Shown: positions 12,335 through 23,100 of the stretch, piece by piece
Layout of the letters: the number at the start of each line of letters is the position of its first letter
Position numbering within the stretch: the stretch's first letter is position 1
Translations under genes and position numbers: made by a program
NCBI GenBank assembly: GCA_964035575.1
Contig: OZ037867.1
Span: forward strand, 1 to 64,000
Source of the DNA: Rhynchopus sp. YZ270_cl-10
Lineage: Eukaryota; Euglenozoa; Diplonemea; Diplonemida; Diplonemidae
Length of the DNA stretch: 64,000 bases
Direction: 5' to 3'
The notes under the pieces: generated by a model
Databases searched by the model: none
Seen by the model: the letters and a program-made list of their open reading frames with translations, nothing else
What the model was told of the DNA's origin: nothing

Positions 12335-12512
12335 AGCGACGCAGCATGTGCTCTCGCCCCAGGAGGTGCAGAGAGGGCGCAATGGTCGCGGTGGTGGACA
12401 GAAGGGGAGACAGAGCGGAGGAAGGAAGGGGAAAAAGGGGAATAAAAAGAATTTCCGGGTTTTGAGTGTTTTTAGTGTTTTCTTTTTCCCGGAGAGGGTT
12501 GGGGGGAGGTGA
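12335..12512. other. Spacer between composite satellite units
   Basis: About 180 bp of purine-rich sequence without GTGCAC motifs, absent after the second 197-bp block. No gene or known element seen. Confidence 0.6.
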
Positions 12513-12514
12513 TC

Positions 12515-12870
12515 GGCCACTCCGGTGCACAGGGGGCACGTCCGGTGCACAGGGGGCGCACCCCAAAACGGTGCACAGGGGGCGCCCAAAAATCCGGTGC
12601 ACAGGGGGCGTTTTACCCGTGATTTAATAGCCGGGCGCCCCCTGTGCACCGTTTTGACACGCCCCCTGTGCACCGTTTTTGGGGCGCCCCCTGTGCACCG
12701 GATTCTAGGCGCCCCCTGTGCACCGTTATGACACGCCCCCTGTGCACCGTTTTTGGGCGCCCCCTGTGCACCGGATTTTCCGAGGATACGCCCCCTGTGC
12801 ACCGATTTTTGACTTAGGCGCCCCCTGTGCACCGGATATTTCTCAAAAACGCACCCTGTGCACCGGATCC
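12515..12870. repeat. GTGCAC palindrome array 2
   Basis: Same order as array 1: four plus-orientation motifs, AT-rich spacer, then inverted motifs. It has three extra inverted motifs (about 74 bp) between the spacer and the part that matches array 1 again. Identity with 9427-9705 begins abruptly at GGCCACTCCGGTGCAC, just inside the LINE-A C-terminus. Confidence 0.9.
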
Positions 12871-12954
12871 AGTCTGCTCAGGGTTCAGTAACTTAGCTGT
12901 TTCTCGCACTGTATAACTCGTATTTGCAAGTATTTGCGCTTGCTATGTTGTGTA

Positions 12955-14075
12955 ATCTGGCTGGTGTGATTGTGCGGGTGCGCGGGGTTCGGGCAACGTT
13001 ATCCGGCTCGTGTGGTCGATAAGCTGGCTGGTGGGTGCGGGTGCGCGGGACCTAGCTGGTTCTAGGTTGCGTTTTCTGGCTGGTGTGGTCAATAAGCTGG
13101 CTGGTGGGTGCGGGTGTGCGGGAACCTGCTGGTCTAGGTTGCGTTATCTGGTTCTAGGTTACGTTATCTGGCTGGTGGTTGTGCGGGTTTGCGGGTTTGC
13201 GGGTGCGCGGGTTTGCGGGTTCTAGGTTGCGTTATCCGGCTGGTGTGGTTGTGCGGGTGCGCGGGGTTCGGGCAACGTTATCTGGCTGGTGTGGTCGATA
13301 GCCGGCTGGTGGGTGCGGGTGCGCGGGACCCAGCTGGTTCTAGGTTGCGTTTTCTGGTTCTAGGTTACGTTATCTGGCTGGTGGTTGTGCGGGTTTGCGG
13401 GTTCTAGGTTGCGTTATCTGGTTGGTGTGGTCACTAAGCTGGCTGGTGGGTGCGGGTGCGCGGGACCCAGCTGGTTCTAGGTTGCGTTTTCTGGTTGGTG
13501 TGGTCACTAAGCTGGCTGGTGGGTGCGGGTGCGCGGGACCCAGCTGGTTCTAGGTTGCGTTTTCTGGTTGGTGTGGTCACTAAGCTGGCTGGTGGGTGCG
13601 GGTGCGCGGGACCCAGCTGGTTCTAGGTTGCGTTTTCTGGTTGGTGTGGTCACTAAGCTGGCTGGTGGGTGCGGGTGCGCGGGACCCAGCTGGTTCTAGG
13701 TTGCGTTTTCTGGTTCTAGGTTACGTTATCTGGCTGGTGGTTGTGCGGGTTTGCGGGTTTGCGGGTGCGCGGGTTTGCGGGTTCTAGGTTGCGTTATCTG
13801 GCTGGTGTGATTGTGCGGGTGCGCGGGGTTCGGGCAACGTTATCCGGTTCGTGTGGTTACTAAGCTGGCTGGTGGGTGCGGGTGCGCGGGACCTAGCTGG
13901 TTCTAGGTTGCGTTTTCTGGTTCTAGGTTATGTTATCTGGCTGGTGGTTGTGCGGGTTTGCGGGTTCTAGGTTGCGTTATCCGACTGGTGTGGTTGTGTG
14001 GGTGTGTGGGGTTCGGGCACATTATCTGGTTCCAAGTTGCATTATCTGGCTGGTGCTTATGCGGTTGGTGTGGTT
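12955..14075 (+). repeat. 73-bp satellite, block 2
   Basis: Same units and variants as block 1 but fewer copies, so unit number has changed since the composite was duplicated. The edge sequences before and after it are the same as in block 1. Confidence 0.9.
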
Positions 14076-14084
14076 GATAAGGTT

Positions 14085-14260
14085 ATTCTTACTCTTCATC
14101 CACCTTTTATTCTAAACCCGACCTTTTTTGGTCATCCTTTTTTCCATTTCCATTTTCCTGTTCATTTTATTGTCTTTATTATCTTCTCCATTTTTTCCTT
14201 TTTCCTTTCTATTCTCATAAAAAAATAGACCAAGTACAGAAAAGAAAAAAAATAGGGTTC
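14085..14260 (+). repeat. Pyrimidine-rich 3' module, copy 2
   Basis: Almost identical to 11300-11475, including the CATAAAAAAATAGACCAAGT end and the A-rich tail. Part of the duplicated composite. Confidence 0.85.
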
Positions 14261-14406
14261 TCGGGGGTTACTTAACTGGTTGAGTTATCTGCAAACCTGC
14301 AAACCCGAAATAAATATCTGGCTTGTGTCAACTGTTTTGTCTTTTGGTGTGCTGGGCACTTAGGTGTTTTCATGTGTACCATGCTTCCCTACTGAGAGAA
14401 GGTTTT

Positions 14407-15108
14407 TATACTGTGTATACTGTGTATACTGTGTATACTGTGTATACTGTGTATACTGTGTATACTGTGTATACTGTGTATACTGTGTATACTGTGTATA
14501 CTGTGTATACTGTGTATACTGTGTATACTGTGTATACTGTGTATACTGTGTATACTGTGTATACTGTGTATACTGTGTATACTGTGTATACTGTGTATAC
14601 TGTGTATACTGTGTATACTGTGTATACTGTGTATACTGTGTATACTGTGTATACTGTGTATACTGTGTATACTGTGTATACTGTGTATACTGTGTATACT
14701 GTGTACACTGTGTATACTGTGTATACTGTGTATACTGTGAATACTGTGTATACTGTGTACTGTGTATACTGTGTATACTGTGTATACTGTGTGTTCTGTG
14801 TATACTGTGTATACTGTGTATACTGTGTATACTGTGTACACTGTGTATACTGTGTATACTGTGAATACTGTGTATACTGTGTATACTGTGTATACTGTGT
14901 GTTCTGTGTATACTGTGTATACTGTATTTTCTGTGTATACTGTGTATACTGTGTATACTGTGTATACTGTGTCTTCTGTGTATACTGTGTATACTGTGTA
15001 TACTGTGTATACTGTGTATACTGTGTATACTGTGTATACTGTGTATACTGTGTACTGTGTATACTGTGTATACTGTGTCTTCTGTGTTTTTCTGTGTGTG
15101 CTGTGAAA
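14407..15108 (+). repeat. 9-bp minisatellite TATACTGTG, block 2
   Basis: The first 300 bp are uniform. After about 14700 the units vary (TACACTGTG, GAATACTGT, GTGTTCTGT, GTCTTCTGT) with larger secondary repeats. Block 1 is uniform, so homogenisation has acted differently on the two blocks. Confidence 0.95.
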
Positions 15109-15130
15109 ACTGTGTACGGGACCCAAAATC

Positions 15131-15863
15131 CTAAAAAACCTTAGTTTTTTAGTCTTTACTATAGAGATGTGCGCCACCCACACCACACACACTACACACC
15201 CACACACAGCACACCCACACACACCCACACACACACACACACACACCCCCTCACCACCAGAGGGGATTTGACCAAAAAATCGATTTTTTTAAATAAATAG
15301 TTGCTCATCAGAAAGTGAATTTTTTGGGCTTAACGTGTTGTTTGGGGGTATTGAGGCCCAAAAAAAAATTTTTTTTCAGTCGTGTTCAGAAAATGGACTG
15401 CCAAATGACATGTGGCATTCGGCCAAAAATCAGCTTTTTTGGTCATTTTTACCTTGTAAAACATGACACTTGTGGCATGCTTCCCAGCACAGGAAAGTGC
15501 ATTGAAAAACCTGAAAAAACACATGTAATATGTGATGGTCAAAAGTGCAAGATTCCTTCGTTAATGAACTTTTTGAGTACCAGTTATACCTGGGGAATAT
15601 GGTCAGATCACTCTTTTGACCATCTGGCGTTTACGACAAAAACACCACTTTTTAACAGGCCACTTTACAGGCATGAGTGAGGTTTTTTTGTACACGTTAC
15701 CGTGAGCGGGCGCGCGAAGCGCGCACGCGAACGCCCCGCGGGAAGCGAATAGCTGACCGCCTGCCCAGTGTGTGAGGTGCTTACAAAAAAAACCACCTGT
15801 AAAAAAAGGGAGGTCCTCATCACGTTTCCATGGAAGTGTCACACAGAACGACAGGTTTTTTAG
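15131..15863. mobile_element. MITE-like insertion with 11-bp terminal inverted repeats
   Basis: The left end CTAAAAAACCT (15131) is the exact inverted complement of AGGTTTTTTAG (15853-15863). The 733-bp block interrupts the second composite unit exactly where the first runs GACCCAAAATACCTGT without a break, and AAAT flanks both sides. No transposase frame. It holds a CA-rich tract and a GC-rich hairpin near 15700. A chance TIR is possible because the ends are A/T runs. Confidence 0.45.
15165..15252 (+). repeat. CA-rich microsatellite
   Basis: Irregular CACACACC, CACACCCA and CACA repeats, inside the insertion. Confidence 0.85.
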
Positions 15864-15872
15864 CCCGTCACC

Positions 15873-16069
15873 AAATACCTGTAAAAGTCATATGGGGCAT
15901 ACTTTTGCGCCCCCTGTGCACCCTATTTCGGGACCCCCGAAAAGCCCCCTGTGCACCCTTTTTCAGGGGTGAAATGCCCCCTGTGCACCATATCCAAAAC
16001 CAGTTCCGGGAGGTTTCGGGAGGGTTTCGGGAACCAAAAAAAGCCGCCCCCTGTGCACCTTAGATACCA
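15873..16069 (+). repeat. 197-bp GTGCAC-containing block, copy 2
   Basis: Matches 12138-12334 nearly base for base (for example CACCATATCC against CACCGTATCC). It is the displaced end of the second composite unit. Confidence 0.9.
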
Positions 16070-17197
16070 GGTGATCAGGGGTCTCAGGGACCTCGAATCA
16101 AAACAGAGGTGTCTTGACAAAAAAGGCTCAAAGGTGCAGAGGTCTGTTTAGCCTTACAGCAAATCCTTTAAAAAGGAAAGGCCTTGAGACATAACATAAG
16201 AGGGTTTTGAGACAGACAGAGGGGCTCAACAAATAAGACCTTCCAGGACCCAAGTTTTTTCTAGCCCACAGCAACATAGGTAGAAAGAACATGAGAGGAA
16301 GAAGGGACTTACCTGCATGTGAGATGAAGAGGGAAATAGGCAGAGGAGAAGGAGGGGCTTTTGCACTTCAGGGGTTCTTGATGGTCAGGGCTGGGTTTCT
16401 TCTAGGTGGAGATTCCCATGGGTAGACCGAAAAGAGAGAGAGTAGGTTGAAGTGGAAAAGTTTGGGAGGACAATAAAGACAATAAAGACAATAAAGACAA
16501 TGTAAAACAGTTGAAAAACAATGACAATAACATACAGACAGACCAAGTGATGACCTCCCATGCCTCAGGGGCAAGGATGTTCAGCTGGTTCTGGATTAGT
16601 TTCCTGAATCTGGAGGGGGGGTGAGCGAATCATACAACCCTTCAGTATGGAAACGGAGTCTTGGGCAGGCCTGTGAAAAAGAGGAATAATGGAACAAAAG
16701 GACAAAGGTAGACAATATTAACAAGGGGGTGAATAAAATAAAATATAGAAAATATTAACAAACTAGACAAGGGGGTGAGGGGTGTGGATTAAAAATGGGG
16801 GTTGTGTTTTTGAATTTTCTGTACAAAATTGGATCTGTGCACAGGGGGCATTACCCCTCTAACAGCAAGGGTAAAGTTGAAAATAAAGGAAAGGAAAGTG
16901 CTTCTTTGAGGCACTATGACACTTTGACAATCTATTTTTTGAAAGTAAAGTAAAAAGAAGTGCATCCTGGTGGCACTTTGACACTGGCAGACATTCTATT
17001 CTATTGTGTCTACTGTTTCTATTCTAAATTCTAAAACACTGGCTGGGCGACCTCCTGGGAACACCTCACACAAAAATCAAAATGATAAATGACAAAATAA
17101 AAATGGGGAAAACCACGTTTTCGTACACATATTCTTTGCTTTGCTTTGCATTGTTTTGGTTTGCTTAGTTTGGTGTTGTTTTCTTTGTATCTCTTGT
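16070..17197 (-). other. Probable 3' flank/UTR of LINE-B
   Basis: No gene seen. Read on minus it follows the LINE-B stop, whose TAA overlaps an AATAAA. It holds a GTCTTTATT repeat (16470-16500), one isolated GTGCACAGGGGGC motif (about 16838), and otherwise A-rich sequence. Where the element ends cannot be set from one copy. Confidence 0.5.
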
Positions 17198-20100
17198 TTA
17201 TTGAAAGTCCTCATCAACCGCGTCGACATCGATGGAGCAAGCCGCAGCACAGGAAGTGGCAGACGGGTGGGCGGAGGGTGCGGTGTGGCCACTTCCTGTC
17301 TGGGCGTTCATTGCTGCTGGTGCGGTGGAGGAGTCAGAGGTGGACTGTGCGGCGGCGATGGGGGACTCGTCATCGCTCTCCATCATCACCTCTGCGGCAG
17401 TGTAGCGTCGTCCGAAGGGGGATGTGGGCTCAGCAGAACAGGAAGTGGCAGACTGGTGGGCGGAGGGTGCTGTGTGGCCACTTCCTGTCTGCGATGTTGT
17501 AGTGGGTGCCGTGGTGGAATCGACCCCATCTGGGTCTCGCCCTCGAGATCCTGGATCCAAAGCCAGCGTCACCGTCACCGTAGGGTCCCAAAGATTCGCC
17601 CTATCCCGAAAGCTCGTGTCGCCCATTGCCCTGTTGAGGCAATCCAGTGTGGACCGGATCTTCTTCTGTGCCGCCTCGGGAGCCTCCCAATTCAACGCCT
17701 TCCAGGTGTGGAGCCATTCCCGATAGGCCCAAAAGCACGCCACTGTGCCTAGCCGCGTATCCACCGCCCCTTGCCTGTGGTGGAATGCCTCCACCCACTG
17801 CTGGACGTTCCGCATCACCGGCTGCCCCATTGACAGGCAGGGGTAGCAACCCCCTTTCGACACCTGGTACCCCCACTGCAGCTTCCGCGCGATCTCCTCC
17901 ACCCTCTGCCGCGCTTCGCCCTCCACATCATCTAGGCGGAAGGAGTCCGGCGGGGTCTCAGCGTCCGTCGGGTTCTCGACCGCGGGGGTGGCCTGCCTGG
18001 CATTACGCACCCTGTTCTCCCGTCCTGTCGTCACCCTGGCCTGGGAGACCCCCTTCCTACGATTCTGTGTGTCTACGAGCTCGATACCCTGCTTCGCGGT
18101 TCCCGGCTTCTTGTCCTCCCCTGTGGACGGTGCAGATCGCGGCAGGAAGGCCTGAGCTAAGAGACAGGACGCAGTGCGAAGCTTGGAGAAAGCCATGTCC
18201 TCCTCATCCCTCAAATCGCCATGCGAGCGTTCAGCGTCCCTCAGCAGTAAAAGACACCGCTCAGACGTGGCGTGCAGGAGGATGGTCTCCCGTCCCTGTA
18301 TGGACTCTTCGTTGCCGATGTTGCGGCGCCCCTCAGCCTCCTGTTCCTCGCACGAGGCAAACCCTAACCGGAACCTCTGACGGCTCTCCTCTCTCCTCTG
18401 CGATGCAGTGAGGTTCTGGGCTTGCCTTCGGTTCAAGGCACCTGCCTTCGTCAGCTCACTCGTCTTCGCCGATCCAGGCTGCGCTCCAGCGGGGCTGCGG
18501 ACACCCATCGCCTTCTCCTGCATCGTCTCACGTCGCTGCTCCGACGATTTGACCTTAGCAGAAACGAAGCGAGATGCACTCTCGGATCTGGCCCGGCGCA
18601 AGAGGACCTCCGCAGCCTCCCGTTCCTGCCTCTGGCGTTCCTCCGACAACCTCCTCCGCTCTGCCGACCGCCGGCGTAACTCTTTCCCCTCCTCTGGTGG
18701 GACTTCACCCTCAACCCCACCCTCGAAGCCCGATTCCCTATCCTCAGGTTCCTCGGCAAAGCGGGGTGGCGTCACCGGCTGGGGAGAAGCGTCAGTCTGG
18801 TGCAGGTCTTGCATCGTAGCGCCAGCCTGCTCCCAATCTCCTTGAGAAGAGGGCGGCATAGGAGGAGTCTCATCAGGGTGTGCAGGGTGACGGACCGGTG
18901 TCGCTCCTGTCTGAGTCTGATCCACATCCATCTCCTCCTCCTTGACCCCGGCTTGGCGCATCTCAGCCTCATGGCGCTTCACCATCTCAGCTACCTCCAG
19001 TTCCTCTTCCCTTTCCCATTGGTCTTTCAGGGCACCCTCATGAACCCCCGCTCGTACACACCACCAAAGCCGCAGGAGACCCCTCTCAGTTTCATGGAAC
19101 CGCATAAGGTCACGAACATGGGGAGCACCGTTGTCAATCGGGTCCTCATTCCCACGCCTGGTCCCTCTGGGCCCGTCTGGCTGGTCATCCATAGGGACCG
19201 GGGGCCCAGCACAAGTCACTTGGTCCTGGCTGACTCGGCACGCCACGCAACAGCTCGTGCAGCAAGTCGTACAGAAATGTGACTCTGCTTCCGCTCCTTC
19301 GCTGTGCCCATCGCATCCCCTGCAAATGAACGGGCCTGTCGTAGGCTCCCAAAGGCATGTGTCGGCACGTAGAGGCTTCGCTGCGCAGAGGATCTTGACT
19401 GCATCGACGTTCAGCGAGAGGGTCTCAAAGTGCCCGGCGATTACTCCAGTAAAAACCAGTCCCAGGGCTCCGTGGGGGGCACATAGGCGAGGGACATAGA
19501 TTTTGGGCACGGCGCCCGGGGAGACAAGGATTATGGTCATCTCGAGTACCTCACATAAGCCCATGATCATCGTTTCATCCGCCCACGTGGTGTCGTCTCT
19601 GCATCCTTCTCGCAATTTCCGTTCCATCCACGATCGACGGTCTCCAGTGCGCGCAGCCAGCTTAGCGTCACGAAGAACTTGGGCAACTGCCAGTTTCCGG
19701 AGGAGCGATGACGAATGGTAGGGTGTATTCGGAGCGAAGTTCGCGGCCAAGGCGTCAAACAGGCAGTCACCCACAGTGAAGCTGTTCCTCGTACGCGAGC
19801 CAAGAAATTCTGCCTGCCTGTCCACCGCCCAAGACTTGAAGACATTCATATCTGTCAGAGAGTGGGTCGGGGAGAGGACCAGCTTCTCTAAGTTGTGTAG
19901 AAAAGATGAGGCCTCCTGATCGTCCTCCCTCGGTGTCGCCTGCGGGAATGTGGGTGACCTGGCTCTCTCAGCGCCCTTCATGTGCGTGTCGTGGGAAGTG
20001 TGCGGAGTAGGGGACGGAGCCGATGAGCGCACGTTACCACTGAGGATGTCAGCTAAGCCGTTCTGAGACGCCGGACAAAAGGGGGAGTCCCTTGAGCACA

Positions 20101-23100
20101 AATCGCACACCAACCTCTCGCACCCCTCAGCACATTTGAAGTGCGCCTCGCAACCGTCGATGGGGCGAACGCAACGCCTACACTGGTACACCGTCCCCAC
20201 CGGTGCAGACTGTGCTGCGGGGATACGCTTCATCATCGCCACAGACTTGCAGAAACGCTTCGACTTCGGCGCAGGTATCGGTTCCATGCCGAGGATTTCT
20301 CCCTTGAGGTGCGAGTCTGTGAAGGAGAGGGGGCTGAGGAACCAGTCCTGTGAAACGTCATCAACCGGACCTGCGAAAACGAAGAGCGCCTCCCGGGCCC
20401 TTTTGGTCGGCACCAGAATTTGGGGACGCATGCGATCACAGATGATCACAATGGTGCACTCTAAAGCCTCTCCCGCGCCAGCAAGTGCCACCATATCCAT
20501 CCAAGTGCGGGCGTCCGATCGGTCGCTGCTCTTTGTGCCCATGTACTCCAGCCAGTTCTTCACAGGAATGGAGATGCAATCCGCGAGGTCCGGTCGGTCA
20601 TTTTTTACAATCTCCACAGCACGTCTCCGGAGTTCCTTATGACTCGTCTCTCCGTTGATGTCTTCAATCAAAAGATCCTTCTTGAGATCCACCGAGCATG
20701 CGGTCAGCAGTGCATCGAACCCGCTGTCACCTCTCAGGATTTTGTAACGCTGGGGGTGTGTGAGCCCCAGTCGTGCAGCCTGCGTCTCTGCGTCAGGGCA
20801 TGCGCCGTCTGCCATCATGCGGAGGATGTTCCAATACGCAGCAGGTGTCTCCCCCCCGGCCTGACGCCCCGCTCGGAAAGGATTGTGTCGGAAGACCGTT
20901 CCACCCACCTTCTTCTCTGGCATTGAGAAGTAGTCGCGCGGTTCATGCGCTATTTCGGCTTCCTCGACCTCCACAGACGGTTCACGCTCCGGTAAGTTGC
21001 TGACAGGGTTGCTGAGGTATGTGGAATCCATCTGCCTGAGATCTTCTTCCGCGGGACGCTGAACTGAGTCGGCGCTGTGGGGCAAGTGTTCATTGATGTC
21101 TGTGCAAAGCACGCCTCGGGCAACAAAGGACTTACCCACGGCTGCTTGGTATGCGCACGACATATGCTCCCGTAGCCTCGCCTCAGTCGGTGCATCGCCG
21201 CCAGGGTCCTTTGTGCACGCAAGCCCGGCCACCTGGCTGATGACCCGGTTGCACTCTTCCGATGCCCCACCGAAGGCCTCAAACACCATGGGGGAGAAGA
21301 GCACGTCCGCACCTCTGCAATCCTCCAGGTGTTTCTTCCGCTTCTCCTCCCCGGCCACTTTGGCTGCGTACTCGCTATGTTGTGCCGCTCGATGCACGTA
21401 AGTGGGGAGGGTCGGAGCTACTACTGTGAAATCCAAAGCTCTTCGCCGGGTCTCCATGATGCCAGATGGGAGGAACACGTCTGCCGGCCTCTTCCCAGAC
21501 TCAAAACCCAAGTCTTTCTCCAAAGAGGGGTTGAGCCCCGCCGCATCCGCTGCCAAGAAAAAGGAGTGCTTCAGGGCGTCATGCCGTTCGGTTCTGTGAC
21601 CCATGTAGCCGCAAGAGAAAGTGTGGTCCCCGAAAGCATCCATGCACACCCCATCTCTGCTACATCCGTTGCACTCACTCTTAGGCTTGTGCACTGCCAC
21701 ACCCAGACGAAATCGGGCTGCCCCCGCGAAGTATGCAGAGGGGATGGAATTGGGGGGCGAGGGCGTGGCGGTCAGCCAGGTGCCAGACATAGGGAGTTGC
21801 AGAGAAAGCAGGCGTGCTCGATCCCGGTCGCTGGTGGCCACTCGCTTCAGCTCTGCTGCTTGTTCGTCCACGATGGCTGATGACAGCTGCTGTTGCACCA
21901 CAGCCTTGGAGGGCATCCTATCCCCATCGATGTGCTGCGACGCAGGTACTCTGGTGTTGTACGCCTCGGCTGCATTCTTCCACCTTGCCTTGTCCCATTC
22001 GAACTTCGGGTCCAGCTGCTGGGCAAGCTTGAAAGACCCAGCTTGCGATGCCAGGGCTGCAGCGGGCCAATGGTCGACTGTGCGACGAATGCCTAAACCC
22101 CCTATGGCGATGGGGAGGGCAGCCTGCAGGCGGGCCTGTGCTGGCAAGGCCCCGTGCTCATCATGCAGGATCGTCGCCAAACACCTGTCCACCTCCGCAT
22201 CAAAATCCCGGAGGTAGCCCTCCCCTAGGTCCACACATGATATTCCACGCATGTAGAATACCATTTTGCAAAATCCCTCACAAAAGCGCAAGATGTAGTA
22301 CGCATGCTGTGAGTCTTTGAGGTTTCTGAGGGCGTTCAAGTTCAACTTCGACTTATCTAGCTTGCTCTGCATGTACTTCCTGCAGTGCTCTGCTGTGCCG
22401 ATGGGGATGCCCAGGAAGTCGAAGTTCTGGTTGTGGAGGGAGAAGCCGTCGTTGTGCCCGTCAGACGCATCCCGGATGGTGAACCCCCTATTACGCAGAT
22501 CTTCCGCAGAGTCGCCCGCCAACGTCACAAGTTCGCATTTTGAACGGTTGACTTTTAGACCAAGGCGGCTGCTCGAATCCACTAGGGCATCGTAAGCGGC
22601 CAGGACTGCCTCAGGATCCCCCCGAATGCAACCATCGTCCAGGTACCAAATAGACCCGTCGAGGCCCCTGTTCGCGCTCAACCTTTCTGTCATCTCAGCA
22701 ATCGCCAAAGAGAAGAGGATAGGGCCTAGTGGGTCACCTTGTTGGACCCCACATTGGGACTCAAGTGTAGCCTCACCATAAAATAGGGAGGTGTGGCCGG
22801 CGTAGCACCACCTCACCCACGTGGAGATCTCAGGGATGTGCCGTTCAACTGCACTGATGAAGGTGGCCCTATCTACAGTGTTGAAAGCATTGTGATAGTC
22901 CACCTTCAGGATCACCTTGTCCATCCCCAGGTACTTCCGTGCATACTGTGCCACCACTGCAGTGGCAGCCTCCGAGCCCCGCGGCGTTGAAACCCCCACC
23001 TGGTTCCCCTTGCGGAAAATTTCAGCCGCCCGTTTCCGTAGCCTGTTTGCCAGAATCTTGCCAATCAACCGGCGAGTCACGTCTCCCACTGCGATCGGAC

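Noticed and set aside
9427-12870. CRISPR-like look of the repeated GCCCCCTGTGCACC motif
   Set aside because: Spacing is irregular, orientation switches, spacers are short and repeated, and the setting is eukaryotic.
9848-14115. Several 60-80 residue open frames in the 73-bp satellite
   Set aside because: They are the same peptide repeated with the satellite unit and follow no coding pattern.
15315-15680. 121-residue frame in the TIR-bearing insertion
   Set aside because: Lysine and phenylalanine runs come from A/T tracts; no domain and no second copy.
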